Below are positions 23,091 to 35,200 of a stretch of DNA of 64,000 bases, piece after piece. Position 1 is the first letter of the stretch. Each line of letters starts with the position of its first letter. The notes beneath the pieces were generated by a model. That model searched no databases, was not told the origin of the DNA, and saw only the letters and a program-made list of their open reading frames with translations. Source of the stretch: Micrasema longulum (Eukaryota > Arthropoda > Insecta > Trichoptera > Brachycentridae); assembly GCA_022494885.1 (NCBI GenBank), contig JAGVSM010000186.1, positions 124,001 to 188,000 on the forward strand, read 5' to 3'. Position numbers and translations under genes: made by a program.

Positions 23091-23429
23091 ATTTGTTTTT
23101 TTCTTATACATTTGAAAAATGATCAAGTCCAGGTTAGTGGAGGGGGCTTCGAATGTTAATAAAATACGACCATTTAATCGCGCTACAATAATTCTTCTCT
23201 ATTCGGATCATTTTTATTATTTTATTGAGATTAAAAGTGTAAATACATTTATCATAACTTTTATCTTTAGCTGTAGTAACGCAAATCGACGAAGTATTAA
23301 TATTATGTTGTAGATAAGAACATTTAACTTCACTCACTTAATGTAATGTACCTACACGAATGTAAGAAAATAGCTATATGTATTTTATTTAAGTTAATAT
23401 TTTATTTTTTTTTGGCTCTTACACTATAT

Positions 23430-23590
23430 AGTTGAAGAAAAATTCACCAGAGCGATCACGAAGATACACTATCGACCCTATATCTTATATTTTTAGGTAA
23501 GTACATCAAAAGGAATCGATGGCACCCGTAACCCACGGTACACATGCTAATATCTGCGCACCGGACTGGAAGTGTAAAAAGTCATGTCTT
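23430..23590 (+). repeat. Third copy of repeat S
   Basis: Contains cgaagatacactatcgaccc, taggtaagtacatc and 'acggtacacatgctaa', in the same order as the pair at 21528-21835. Confidence 0.6.
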
Positions 23591-24139
23591 GGTATTTTTA
23601 CAGGACCTCGTCTCACATGTTTTATACGTGTATGATTCATATAATTAGTTGTAGTGCTTTCACACTTATAGATTACGCAGACAGGGTATAGTCTAAGATT
23701 ATAACCAAGTTTAAGAGATTTTTTTTTCTTTGATTTATTCAAATCGTTTTCGTGTCGCCACCCTTTCTCAATGAAGCCTGTTTATTTTATTTATTAATTT
23801 ATACAAACATTTTCTATTTTACAAAAAACACTCGCAAATTCTGCTTGTACGAGGAGTAGGCTCAGTATATGAAGGGTCGGCAAGCCAGAAATATTAGTAA
23901 GCCTAATGTTGCAATCGGTTCCTATATGGGCAAATGCCTGTTCTAAGAAACCGATTTGTTGCGGCAAATGAAGAAATAGAAAAAAAGCTATAGCCCAAAA
24001 GAGAAGAAAAAAGTGTACAGTTTACGTAAATATAAAAATAAGATTAAAAATATATATATAGGCAGATAAAAAAAATAAGAAATGAATTATAGGAATTCAG
24101 AAATTCCTTTTTGATTTTTGTCAAAAACTTAGGTATTAT
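23591..24139. other. Spacer, possible minus-strand LINE tail
   Basis: A TTTATTTTATTTATT run at 23778-23795 could be the inverted tail of a LINE; the interior was not assigned. 'aatcggttcctat' and gaaaccgattt (23914-23960) form a short inverted pair. Confidence 0.3.
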
Positions 24140-24655
24140 CATACATAAGCGTTTAGAGTGGCACGATCGGGCTAACGAAGTTACATAGCAGTTTGCACTC
24201 ACTCAAAAGATTCACGCAGAATTTCTTGCCAATTTATGTTAAGCAAACATTGGTCCAGAGCTAACTTTTCTCACTCCTTGATTATGCAGATGTATGTTAC
24301 AGATGCTGATTCTGATCTGCTTGATAAGTTGGAACGATTGCAGAATGTTTGTATCCGTTATTTCATTAATTTTCGTAATTTGACCACATAACCGATTCAG
24401 TATTAGGCATAGAAGAAACATTCACATTTTATCACTTCTTCTTCATTCTTCATATTTCTCTATCACAACGTGGACTATATCTTTTTTCTAGTGATGAGAA
24501 AACCCCTTTAATACCCTTTCACCACCCTAATTTTCTTGCCGTCTCTTTCAGAGTAGTAGGTGATCGATAGTGGAATAATCTACTCACAACACAACACAAT
24601 CTAAAGTTTGATATCAATTATTTTATAAAATGAAAATTAGATTTGTACATAAACA
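24140..24655 (+). mobile_element. LINE RT C-terminal relic
   Basis: Reads LLDYADVCYTDADSDLLDK followed by LERLQNVCIRYFINF, the conserved C-terminal RT segment of Jockey-type LINEs, and near the end FRVVGDR*WNNL, the F(R).W(N).L block. Several stops interrupt it. Confidence 0.75.
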
Positions 24656-25449
24656 TGATTATTTTTGTGTATCGGATTACATAAATTGTGAAGATATGCG
24701 GTGACAGGGAATTTTGATAAATAGGTATTTGAAGATTGTTTTCATAACTGTCTTGAAGATGACTCCCCAATGCCATACAAAAAGACAACTGCATTTCGGA
24801 CCATTTATGCCTACCTAAAATATACAAAATGGATTTTTCGTTGTCACGAAAAAAGATGGTGTAACTTTTCATTGATAAGTAGAAACCTAAGTACATGTTT
24901 ATGATTAAATTCCAAACCTAAAAATAATTAATATTCAAATATTGACCTATTAGTAGGTACCTAAGTTCTTTTTTGTTTGAATTCCAAAACATTCTGTTTG
25001 CAAACGTCAAACTTGCTCTTCTCACCAAAAGGGGTGATTTTTTCTAGGAATGCGATTTTCAAAAACGTATCGAAAGTCAGTTGATTTGATTTTTATATTA
25101 CCAAAAATCCAGTGAAAAGAAATAAACGGGTGGAAATTATAGGGAAGTGAGGGAATAATCTGATTGGGAAATTAAAAACAAATTTCGTCTGTAAACATTC
25201 AAAAGCAAACATTTTATGCAGTAAAAAATAACATCTCCACGATTTTTTACTAAATGCATTTTCGTTAAATGCAACCCCGGTGACGGATAAAAAAAATGCT
25301 TACGCTCCGAACTTTTTTTCTACTTTATAAATTGAGAATGTTAATAGCTATAAACACGCTCGTCCAAAGATCTACATTTCGCTGAAAACCGCAAGTAAAA
25401 CGGTTCAGTAGTTATTCAATTCATCGAGGACACACAAACTAACATTGTG
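24656..25449. other. AT-rich spacer
   Basis: No gene or repeat supported. Confidence 0.4.
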
Positions 25450-25990
25450 TTTTATATATTTTTACATGTAATTCAAATAGATCAAGTCAAAGAAGGAATC
25501 GTGTGTTAGAAATACCACATTGTAAAACGAGGCTTGCACAGAGACATGCATATTTTATCGGCCCAAATTTTTTTAATTCCTTTTTTACTGTAATATTTCA
25601 TTGATTCCAAACATTCAAAATTTTCCTTCTTTAAAAAAACACGCACTATCCTGGATTCAAACTAAAGATATGACCTCTTTTTTTCTATGATATATTTTGT
25701 TGGCCTTTAATAATAAGGAATATGTTTATGTTTTTTTAAATATTTTTTTATTTCCTTTTTTAATTACTTTAAAAAAAATACCATATAATATTTTATTTTC
25801 TCTTTCTTATGTTACACAAAAATATTATAACTGTCCATTATTTATTATAGGAGCAAAAATTCATTTACATTTTCTTGTATACCCAAGAACAGGCCATGCC
25901 TTTGTGGGATTTTTTGTTTACTATTTTTACTATTAATATGTATTTCATTGCTATGTAGTTATGCTTTATTTTTTTAATACTCTTTTTTAC
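25450..25990 (+). mobile_element. LINE 3' UTR, family L1a, second copy
   Basis: Near-identical in inverse orientation to 2640-3190; shared landmarks are 'attcaaatagatcaagtcaa', 'gcttgcacagagacat' and 'acaggccatgcctttgtggg'. No coding part remains. Confidence 0.75.
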
Positions 25991-26649
25991 CTCTTTTGCA
26001 TATTGTAAAAACATATGTAGAAGATGATAAATGTTATAAACATAACTTCTCTAGGCATAAATCTCGGCAAAGACACAAAAATAAAAATGTATTTTTATTT
26101 TTTACCAGCTCGCTAAAATAAAAAATAAAACAATTCTTGGTTGTCTTGTACTCACGTTCGCACAATCAATTATACATTTATACATTTGCATATCTGTACA
26201 TATCATGTACATGCATTGTTTTGTATATACATATTCAATGATATCTGCTTTACACTAGTAAATACGATATCACTCAGTTATCGTTCGTAAATTGTTGAAA
26301 CACTACTTATTTTAAACAAATGTCACAAAATGATAGAACAGTTATCGTCACTTTAAAACAAATATTACTTTAGTATTTAACGCCATTTACGCATCAGCAA
26401 ATCACATTTAATTAATTTGTATATTTTTACTAAAGTTAACTTAAGTCCTTGGAAATTTAAATAATTGTGCCAAACAACACAATTAAGAAAGGGTGGAAAA
26501 CGTTTTGTTACATTTGATAAATGAAAAGTGCATGTGATGACAATTATAGATAATTAAAAATCTCTTACAAGTTTTTAAAGCAGATACTAGGTGTTTTCCT
26601 TTTTGTTTTTTTTTCTTTCTGCTTTCAAAGAAAATGATGAATTTTTTAA

Positions 26650-27445
26650 AAGGTGTTTTACAAAAGTGAAAATGATTATAGATTGTGTTCTTTTAGTTGC
26701 TTAGTTTTATCTGTGATTAATTTTGTTTATTTGTTCCTAACTATCGCAGTTATTTTAATATTTGATTTTTATTTCATAACGTTAATTTTTGTTATATTTT
26801 TTTGTTTAGTATTGTTAAGTGTTGTATGCAACAAGGAAGTTCAGTGTTACGAAAAATTGGATGCAAAAAAGTTTTCTTACATGCGCTAAAAATTAAAGCA
26901 TTTAATCAAACGGCGAAGTTTATCTTTAATGAATGAAGACATTAAAAATGAACTGCTTTAAATGAATTATTCTAAAAATTAAAGATTGTCATTAGTGTTA
27001 GACAATTTTATTATTTTACAAGAACACTACTACAGTTTCGGGAGAGCACTCTTCCCATCGACGGGTGATAAAAAAAGGTTCTATATCACCCGTCGATGAG
27101 ATAAGTGCTCTCCTGAAACTGTAGTAGGATTCTTGTAAAAAAGTAAAATTGTTTTAAATTAATAACAAAGTTTTATCTTCATAATAATATACAATGAAGT
27201 GTAACGAAGTGAATGGCGATTCAATCGATAATATAACTTTGAATGACGTCACAAGTTCTTCTAAATCAACCGATAATAAAGTGTTGTCAAATTGTTTAAA
27301 TTTCTTTATTGATGTTTTTTTTTCTTTTCTTATCTTGATTTTATTGAAAAGTACAAAATATTTCTCTTATCAATTTTTTTTATCAGTATGTATTTATATG
27401 TATATTTATATTAGTTACCTAAGTAGTAGTTTTAAATAATAATAC
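26650..27445 (+). other. AT-rich stretch with two hydrophobic small frames
   Basis: Two plus frames (26653-26889 and 27194-27439) have hydrophobic stretches that AT-rich DNA produces by default. The second starts MKCNEVNGDSIDNITLNDV with a hydrophilic start and a reasonable ATG, and lies just after the hairpin at 27003-27151. It could be a relic ORF start, but no family is recognised and there is no splice or polyadenylation evidence. Confidence 0.2.
27003..27151. repeat. 68-bp-arm hairpin (inverted repeat), 13-nt loop
   Basis: The arms 27003-27070 and 27084-27151 are complementary at about 60 of 68 positions, with unbroken blocks such as 'ctactacagtttc', ggagagcact and catcgacgggtgata at the loop side. 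No other copy was noticed in the window. It may be a tiny palindromic MITE or, if transcribed, a long-stem hairpin RNA. Confidence 0.85.
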
Positions 27446-27689
27446 ATGTAATTTAAAAAAGAAAAATCTTCGTTTAGTGTTATTCAAAATTGTTTTATTT
27501 TTTTAAAAATTAATATGTGTTGCTTTCTTACTTTTTTTAAATCTTTTTTTTTACAGGTTCATAATATTTCTATGACCAAATATTTAATATTTCAAGTATT
27601 TTTATAACTTGTGATATAATTTTTAAGTTGTGCATCTTTTTTTTTATTTTGACTCCTTAATTTGTAAATAACTGTTTAGTAATAATTTG

Positions 27690-27795
27690 TTTTAAATACT
27701 ATATTTTACGTACATGTATGTATTTTATTATATGCAACTTATATGTAAAAGGCACTAAGTGCCGTTTATTTCAATAAAATAAAAATAAAATATTT
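27690..27795 (+). mobile_element. LINE-like 3' end
   Basis: Ends gtaaaaggcactaagtgccg followed by an A-rich tail with AATAAAA, related to the minus-strand tail at 6020-6135. Confidence 0.45.
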
Positions 27796-28189
27796 CCGGT
27801 TTCCGGAAAGCCAACCCACCAACCAGGACAACTCACTGAAGAGAACTAGTGGCGTTGTGCGCGGAGTAATAAAAAAATATATAAAACTTATAAAATTCGT
27901 AGCGATGATAATACGAAATACGATTCATAATTGAATTTTTTTTTTAGCGTAGTTTGTATTAATATATTATTTTTTAAAAACCACTGAACTTCAATATGTT
28001 ATAACTCCAACTTACTATAGAATCACCGGTCTCAAATTGTTACTTATGGTAGCTAGGACCATCCAAATATCCTTAGAAGCGCAGAGTTATATCTGTTATC
28101 TTTGGACATATGGTACACAGTACACATATATTAGTTTTGAAAAACGCAAAAAGTACCACACAAATAATTTCAATCTCATACTCTTTCTG

Positions 28190-28440
28190 AAACAAAACTG
28201 ATTGGTTCAGTTTTGGGGTGCGGAAAACGGGAATACGAGACATAGATTTAAGTTAGGCATAATCGGTCTGATGTGCAGTTTTCCTTTTCGCACTGTATCG
28301 GGACGGCAACTGCGAGAGAATGACAGAAAAACATTGTTCAAATACCGTTTCATTGTTTTGCTCTCTCTATATCCTCTCAAAGGGTTAAATGCAGCCCGAT
28401 ACGTCGGCAAGAACTAGGTACGAACGACTCACAGTACAAT
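28190..28440. other. GC-richer unassigned segment
   Basis: Open in frames on both strands (28202-28417 plus, 28410-28207 minus) simply because it is short and less AT-rich. No motif recognised; likely a repeat remnant. Confidence 0.25.
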
Positions 28441-28539
28441 AACCCTTCAATACCCCCAGTATCTGAAAGGCGGTGAAAATATAAATCTAATCTAAAAAAA
28501 TCTCAAGTCTACAAAAACGTAGAAATAACATTGACTCTA

Positions 28540-28935
28540 TATTAATGTTTAATTGACTGAATGGCTTATTGATGTACCATCGTTACTGGAACAAGTGGCA
28601 TTTAATGTTCCAATCCGCCGGTTGCGAAATAATAATTTGCTGTTCCTCGATCAACACAGCACAAACTATGGCTTGCATGCACCAATATCTCGATTGTGTC
28701 GTATTGTAAACTCGAGACAAGATCTGGACTTTTTTGGTGTAAGTCTTTATAGATTTAAAAAATCACTAAGATAGACCGGATCTTGTCTTGAGGTAGTATT
28801 TTTTTTTGTCCTGGCTTTAATTTTATTTAGTTGTATTTTATTTTATTAGTGCCTGTATTTATTATAAGAAATTGAATTTACCATCGTTAGAATGGACTGC
28901 ATAAGTCCGTCAAATAAATAAATAAATGAATAATC
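28540..28935 (+). mobile_element. LINE family L2, RT C-terminal end and tail
   Basis: The frame 28553-28774 contains VAFNVPIRRLRNNNLLFLD and APISRLCRIVNSRQDLDFFG, the standard C-terminal end of a Jockey-type RT, and stops soon after FKKSLR. The 3' UTR ends 'aagtccgtcaaataaataaa'. A sister copy is at 61120-61410 on the minus strand. Confidence 0.8.
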
Positions 28936-29049
28936 TAATAGTAATCTAAAAAATTTTTTTTTAGAACGGAAAATGTCTAATTTTCAAAGAGACCCATTGC
29001 ACCAAGGTTGTGTTTGAAAAGTTAACTTGGTGCTCTATGAGTTAATAAA

Positions 29050-29147
29050 TTATTTACGTGTTCAGTGATCGGAAAAAGTGCGTGTTTTTGTGAAAAAACC
29101 TATGGAAAGTGAGATTTATAATTGGATAAAATAACAAAATAACTAAG
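29050..29147 (+). promoter_or_regulatory. Core promoter and 5' UTR of the ACSF2-like gene
   Basis: An arthropod-type initiator TTCAGTG lies at 29061-29067, giving a start near 29064 and an 84-nt leader. No TATA box is present 25-31 bp upstream and there is no downstream element at +28. The leader has no upstream ATG in a strong context. Confidence 0.45.
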
Positions 29148-29200
29148 ATGGCATCAGCAGCAAGGATCCTTCGAAGTTTATTTTTAACAAAACGCAGAAG
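29148..29200 (+). CDS. ACSF2: ACSF2-like exon 1 (presequence)
   Basis: ATG at 29148-29150 in the context taagATGG. Seventeen codons plus two bases; donor GTTAGT. The split codon AG|C with exon 2 gives Ser18. Confidence 0.75.
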
Positions 29201-32200
29201 GTTAGTACTACGAGTATTTATACTTATAAATTATATTTTAGTTACATAAAACTTTTAAGTATATTTTTTAACTGAAAGACCTTTAAAAAATACTGTTTTT
29301 ATTTTTTTTATTTTTACTATTGCGCGATAAAAAAAAATATTCGTTTTAAAATGGCAAAATCGTATGATATCCTAATTTTGCGTTCGTTATACCGGACTAC
29401 AGCCTTAACGTCCCATTGTGATACGGGCCCTAGTAAAATGAACAAATAAGGAAATAAAATAGGATTTTATATAATCAGAAACGAATTTTTATCCTACGTT
29501 AAAGTATGTTTTTAAATAATTTGATTTAAATGAAGCTATTTGTTGCACTTGCCTATTGCTTCTTGTATATTACATAACGTTAATTATTATGAAATACATA
29601 CTTCTAATGATTTCCTTGTATAAATTGATGAATGTGTCAAGTTTGTTTTAATTAATTTATTATCATACTGGAAACGTTTATTTTCGCTATTTGCAGTTAA
29701 TTATACTTAAATATTACAGAGTAAATAAATAATATTCTCAAATGAGATGTGCATGTAGTTAAGTGATCCATAATATAGTAATATTGAATGTCTTTATAAT
29801 CTTGTATTGCATGTCGAGTTATTTTCGAAACACGAGAACTTTAGTTAAGACAATCTGTAGATAATTTTCTATTTATTTAGATTTTCTATGAATTATACAC
29901 ACAGTCTACCTTATCATTGTATTTAACCTTGAGGTCCTCGTGTACACAATAAATGCTGACAAGTAGTCAACAAGTCACTTCATCTAAGATTTTTTATATT
30001 TTTGAATAAAACATAATATGTAACATACCTTAGAGAATAAAACACGGTAGTCCACTTTTAGTCATTTTGAAGTTAAATGCAGAAATTATCGTAATAAGCT
30101 ATTTTGTACGTAAAAAAAACAGCTAACTTTCGTCATAAAAATACTTTTTTTAGTTGAAATAAAAATCGAAAATCTACTTTGTTCTAATGCAAAAACCATT
30201 AGTAGTTCCAAATATGTCATTTAAATATGTACGGTACTTAATTTAAAAAAAAAATATTTGAAAATTACATCGAATGTTATTTATATCATTTATTGAAATT
30301 ATCTCGTTCGGTTCAAAAGTTACGAAGTTACGACTTTGATGAAATCGTACCATAACAAAATTTTGTGTCCTGAACATTTCGTTCAATGACTACAGTGCTT
30401 TATATTTTAAGGTACAGATTGTTATACTCCGAGGAGTTAAAAAAAAACTAATTTAGGACGGTACATAAAAAAGAATTATTTATGGCAATACTCAGTATAA
30501 ATTGATCACTATGTTAGTTATAAAATATAGTTTAAAAAACATCAAAACGTAATTAATCACACACAGAGCTAGAAAAATAAAGAAAAACTTGTTTTTAACA
30601 ACACTATTAGTTTGAATGGGAATAAACCTTAGGACAAATTTACATAGAAAAAAAACTAGTTTTGAGTAGAGAATGTGATTTTTTCTCATAGATTTAGATA
30701 CACATTATAAAATTTGAAATAAACCCATTTTTATTTTTATTTAAAAAAATCGTTTTTTGTATATTTGCTCTTCATTTATAGAAACTATGGTACATTAAAT
30801 AAGTTTTGATTTTTCGCCTCGTCGCGTAATGGTCAGCGCGTTTGCCTACCATGCAATAGGTTTCGGGTTCGATTCCCGACATGGTTGACATGAAATATTT
30901 AAAACGGTGTTTTTTCACTGGAATATTTCGCAGTCCCTGGGCTGGAACCTAAAACATAAGACTGATCATCGTACATTGATGTAGATTTTTTAAGTGTTGA
31001 ACTTTGAGATTAATTTGAGTTTTCGTTTTTGAGTTTATCGGCAGTTTATTATTTAGGGAGCGGCCAAAGTTTTCTGCAGACTTTTCTTCTAGATTTTTTT
31101 CACGTCGCGACGGGCACGGCGGTTTACTTACTGTTCCGGGATTCAAATATACATAATAAAATAAATATTGAGGATACGTTTATAAAACTACGAAGTCGGA
31201 AAGTTTAACAGTTGTTAAGGTCTTCAATCGAAATGTCTTGACCTTTTTTACCGTTTAGTCATTTTATTATTCGATGTACCCCATTTTTAAGTTTTGGAGT
31301 AATGTGATGGAATGACGTTTCTTCATTTCCCTAATTTCTCACCCCTCTTCCTTATTCGGTGGAGTTTCGTTTTAGTTCATTAAATTATTTTTTTCAAAAT
31401 TTTTTCTGGTGTACAAGTCTGAGTGTGGCATAAATTTACTTGGTATCCAACGCATATACGTACAAACGTTTTTTATTGTTCCAATTATAGTGTTTGTTTT
31501 ATAACATCTTTAATAATTTATTATTTGTGTATTGTGCAAATGAAATATTGATAATAAAATGAAATAATGTATTAAAGGCAACAAAAAGTACGCTGTGAGA
31601 CCCAAAGGGCATTTCGTTCTCAAAATCGTTCTCCATTTATAAAATCTTTCTGGAATATATTATCAAGTCTAATCTAACCTATCTGTTACCAGCGGGAGTG
31701 TCCCATGGAGGCGGGCGTCCAGTACTGAGGTTGGCAGCCCAGGAGTCAGTTATCATCATCAGCTAGGGGAGCAACCCCTGTTGTACCGCACTATAGGAAA
31801 TTCTCTTCAAGGAGCTGCCCATCGATGGCCGGAGCGATTTTGGATCAAGGACTGTGAGAGAGGGGAAAATTTCACCTTTCCTCAAGTCTTAGAGCAGGTT
31901 ACATGAAATTGAAAATTAAAAAAAATTAATTATTTAGCTTTTTGTCCATACGTATTTGTACATTGGCGGGCTTATTACCAAATGGCCAGTTCTTCCAAAC
32001 AACCAACAATATAAATCATTATTGATATTATTTATATTTCAAAACGCAGGTTTGCAAGAAATAAAATAAAAAACACAATAAAATAACAAAAATGGAACAA
32101 GCAATACGTGTATGTAAATGAAAGAATTGATCTGTAACTTTTACAACCTCGTATCTATAAAAGTACTTTTTTTACAGGAGACATTGAAAACTCCACGACT

Positions 32201-35200
32201 TGCTTTACATTAAAAAAAAAACTGTTGATGTGGAATGAAAGTTCCGCTAAAAATTCATCTAGGTAATTCGATAATTTTATTTATTTCATTGCTTAAAGTT
32301 TTTTAAAACGTTGTTAATTTAGATATGAGAATGCATCCCTGAAAATAATCATTTTGTTCCCCCAGATACGAGGTTGTATAAGCAGATAAATATGTAAAGA
32401 ATATAGACATATAATAAATTAAAATATTTTAAAAGAATGGAAAGAAAATATAATGATAGTAAATAATACAAATCATAATAAAACTGAAGGTATGATATCA
32501 CTAATTTCTTCTTCTTCTTGCGGTGCCTTACCAGGTTCCCACGACGTTGGCAATCACTACACTGAAAGCATTTTGGTCCTGCGCTACTCTGAGGCCAGGA
32601 CAACTGCTTGTTAGAATTACTCACTATAGTGATTCCTTGGAAAAGATGACCAGAGTGGTTTCCAGTTGCATTCTTTGGTGAATTTTTCTGTCAGGATTAC
32701 CTTCTCTTAGCTGGTTGGTTCTGGTTTGGAGGCGCCAGAAACCCGCTTTTCATCCTCTCGTTATCTGCTGTAATCACACTGTTATGAGTTACATGTCACA
32801 CTATCAAAGTTTGTTTTCTATTGGATACCATATTTTTCACTCAAATATTTTAAACCTCTCATATCTGTTACGCATTCATAGATCACTTTTTTAAAACCAG
32901 GTTTGATTGAATCAAACGACAAATCCGAGTATTTCTTAAAAAAACTATGATCGACTTGAATTGAATATCTCCTATCTTGAGGTACGAGAATACGCGAATC
33001 TGAAATGCTATGGATTTAGGAAACGAGAATATTTAAATACGAATAATAAAAAAACTACCATAAGTTTTTATACAAGAGTATTCGTACCTTGTGAGGAATA
33101 GAAAATAAAATAAATCCAGTTATAAATTTAAAAATCGAAAAAAAGCACGCGAAACATCGATTCTAGTCTTTAATGAAAAAAGTAACAACAAAAGAGGAAT
33201 ATAGGAGAGATTATTGGAGAGAAAACAATTTTCTTTAAGAGTGATTTAAACAGAGATACTGAGAAACATCTTTGATAGTGGATGGGAGATGATTCCACAG
33301 CCGAGTCGCATGGACACTATACGAGTCAGAGAATAAGAACGGAAACGGTAAACCATGAATTGAAAAGAGTTGGAATTTACCCACACCCTGTTGACACATT
33401 GATTACTAATCTAATGTTAAGACCGCCAAAGATTGTTCATTAGTTGTGATGATTTTTTGTAAAATTGCGTTTTTCATTCCACATCATTTGTATTCTGCAA
33501 CATATCATTTTGCTCTAATATTTTTTTCATAGTATATTTCCATATACTGAGAAAATAATGTAGTTTATTTATAAAACAAAATAAATATAGTATATTTATG
33601 TATATTATAATGTTTCATGGTCCCTGTACTGGCACCTGCGTTAGACTGATCATCTTACCTTCATGTAACAAGAAATGATCAAGATAAGCTGCGATCGATG
33701 TACCTCATCGATGTACTCATTTATTAGATATCATGTGTTGTAAAAAAAAATAAAAAAATATGGTGAAATAATTGGCTGCACTATTTAAACTTTTTAGTGA
33801 AATGTTTGCATGTTTCAAGTGATAGGTGTATAGGGCACTGCATTGGTATACCAATCGCAGCGTGTCTTGATAAAAAAAACTGAACTTATAATTTATTTAA
33901 TATTTGAATACGCATTTATTGTTTTATCCCTTTATTCCTGAAAATTTTATATCTCTAAAAACATATCGATATTTTAGGGAAATATGGATGAATTAAATAA
34001 AGTTATTTATTTTATTTTGATAAAATTGAGTTCAGATTAAAATGTCAACATTTTGATATTTTAACAGAAACAGATAACTTTAAAAAATATACATATATTA
34101 CAGATGTCATGACCTGTCCAGAGCTAGTTCATGTAATCACATTTCACATGTGTAACATATAGTGTTGATTTTCGTAAATATTACACAGTATGTAAAGTGG
34201 TCTCTTAATCTTGCCAGTGATAGATCACAAGCCGTTTATGTCTAGACCAGACATCCATTTTTCCTTTAAAAAAGGTTTAACATTTCTGTGAATACATAAT
34301 TCATTCTACAAGGTAGGCTGATCGTTTGGCTGCGGGATTGGTGCAAATAGGTCTCCGGCCTGGTGACCGCCTTGGAATATGTGGAACTAATTCTGCGAGG
34401 TGGATCATCACCATGATGGCTGCTGCACGAGCTGGACTGGTCATGGTAAAGTATATTCTTATTGATAGATTCTAGGGTAAAGTATTTTGGGAAACACTAA
34501 AAGTCTCCAGGACCCGTATTAAAATGCAACGGCTGAGTTATTTTAAATTGTCTAAGTTTTTGTCATTCTGATTCAGGTATTTGTGTATTTGAGAAGTATC
34601 TGCACTAGGGACGGAAAGTCTGAGAAAAGTATTGAAAGGAGGGTGAGTGCCGGGAACGGGACGAACGGTGTACTAAAATCAACCTTGGCAAATAAATGAT
34701 TGTCGCCGAAGGCAAAATCATCAGTTGATAATGGAGTTCCGGTGGAGATCCTGAGATCCTTATGTATGGGAGCGAAGTATGCAGTTGGAAAAACAAGGAT
34801 AAAAGTGAACTAAATGCTGTCGAAATGCGATTTCTCAAGCAAATGTACGGCAAAACTATATATGAAAGGTGCACAAATGTCGGGATACGTGCGTTTTTTA
34901 AGTCTTTTATCGCAACGTATTGGTTTTTATAGTACTTAGTTCTACACTGCTATATTTTCTGTTCCTGGACCGGCAACAGAAAGGTAAAACTAATCCCTTT
35001 GCCATTCATGCAACAAAAATGATAAAGATATGTTGCAGTTGGAATTTTAATTTAATTTAATTTGAACGTAAGTCAAATATATCAATAAATGCAGTCCCGA
35101 TCCAACGAGTTTTTGTCTGCGCCAAAGCACTCACAACACAGCACTCACAACACCCCACAACATTATATTATTATAGAAACGTCTAATGTGTTGAGCCACT

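Noticed and set aside
25697..25936. 79-codon hydrophobic frame
   Set aside because: It lies in the L1a 3' UTR, whose inverted copy at 2640-3190 does not keep the frame.
30810..30985. Functional tRNA genes at the tRNA-like heads
   Set aside because: A and B boxes are present but no acceptor stem closes, and each head is followed by the same SINE body in many copies.
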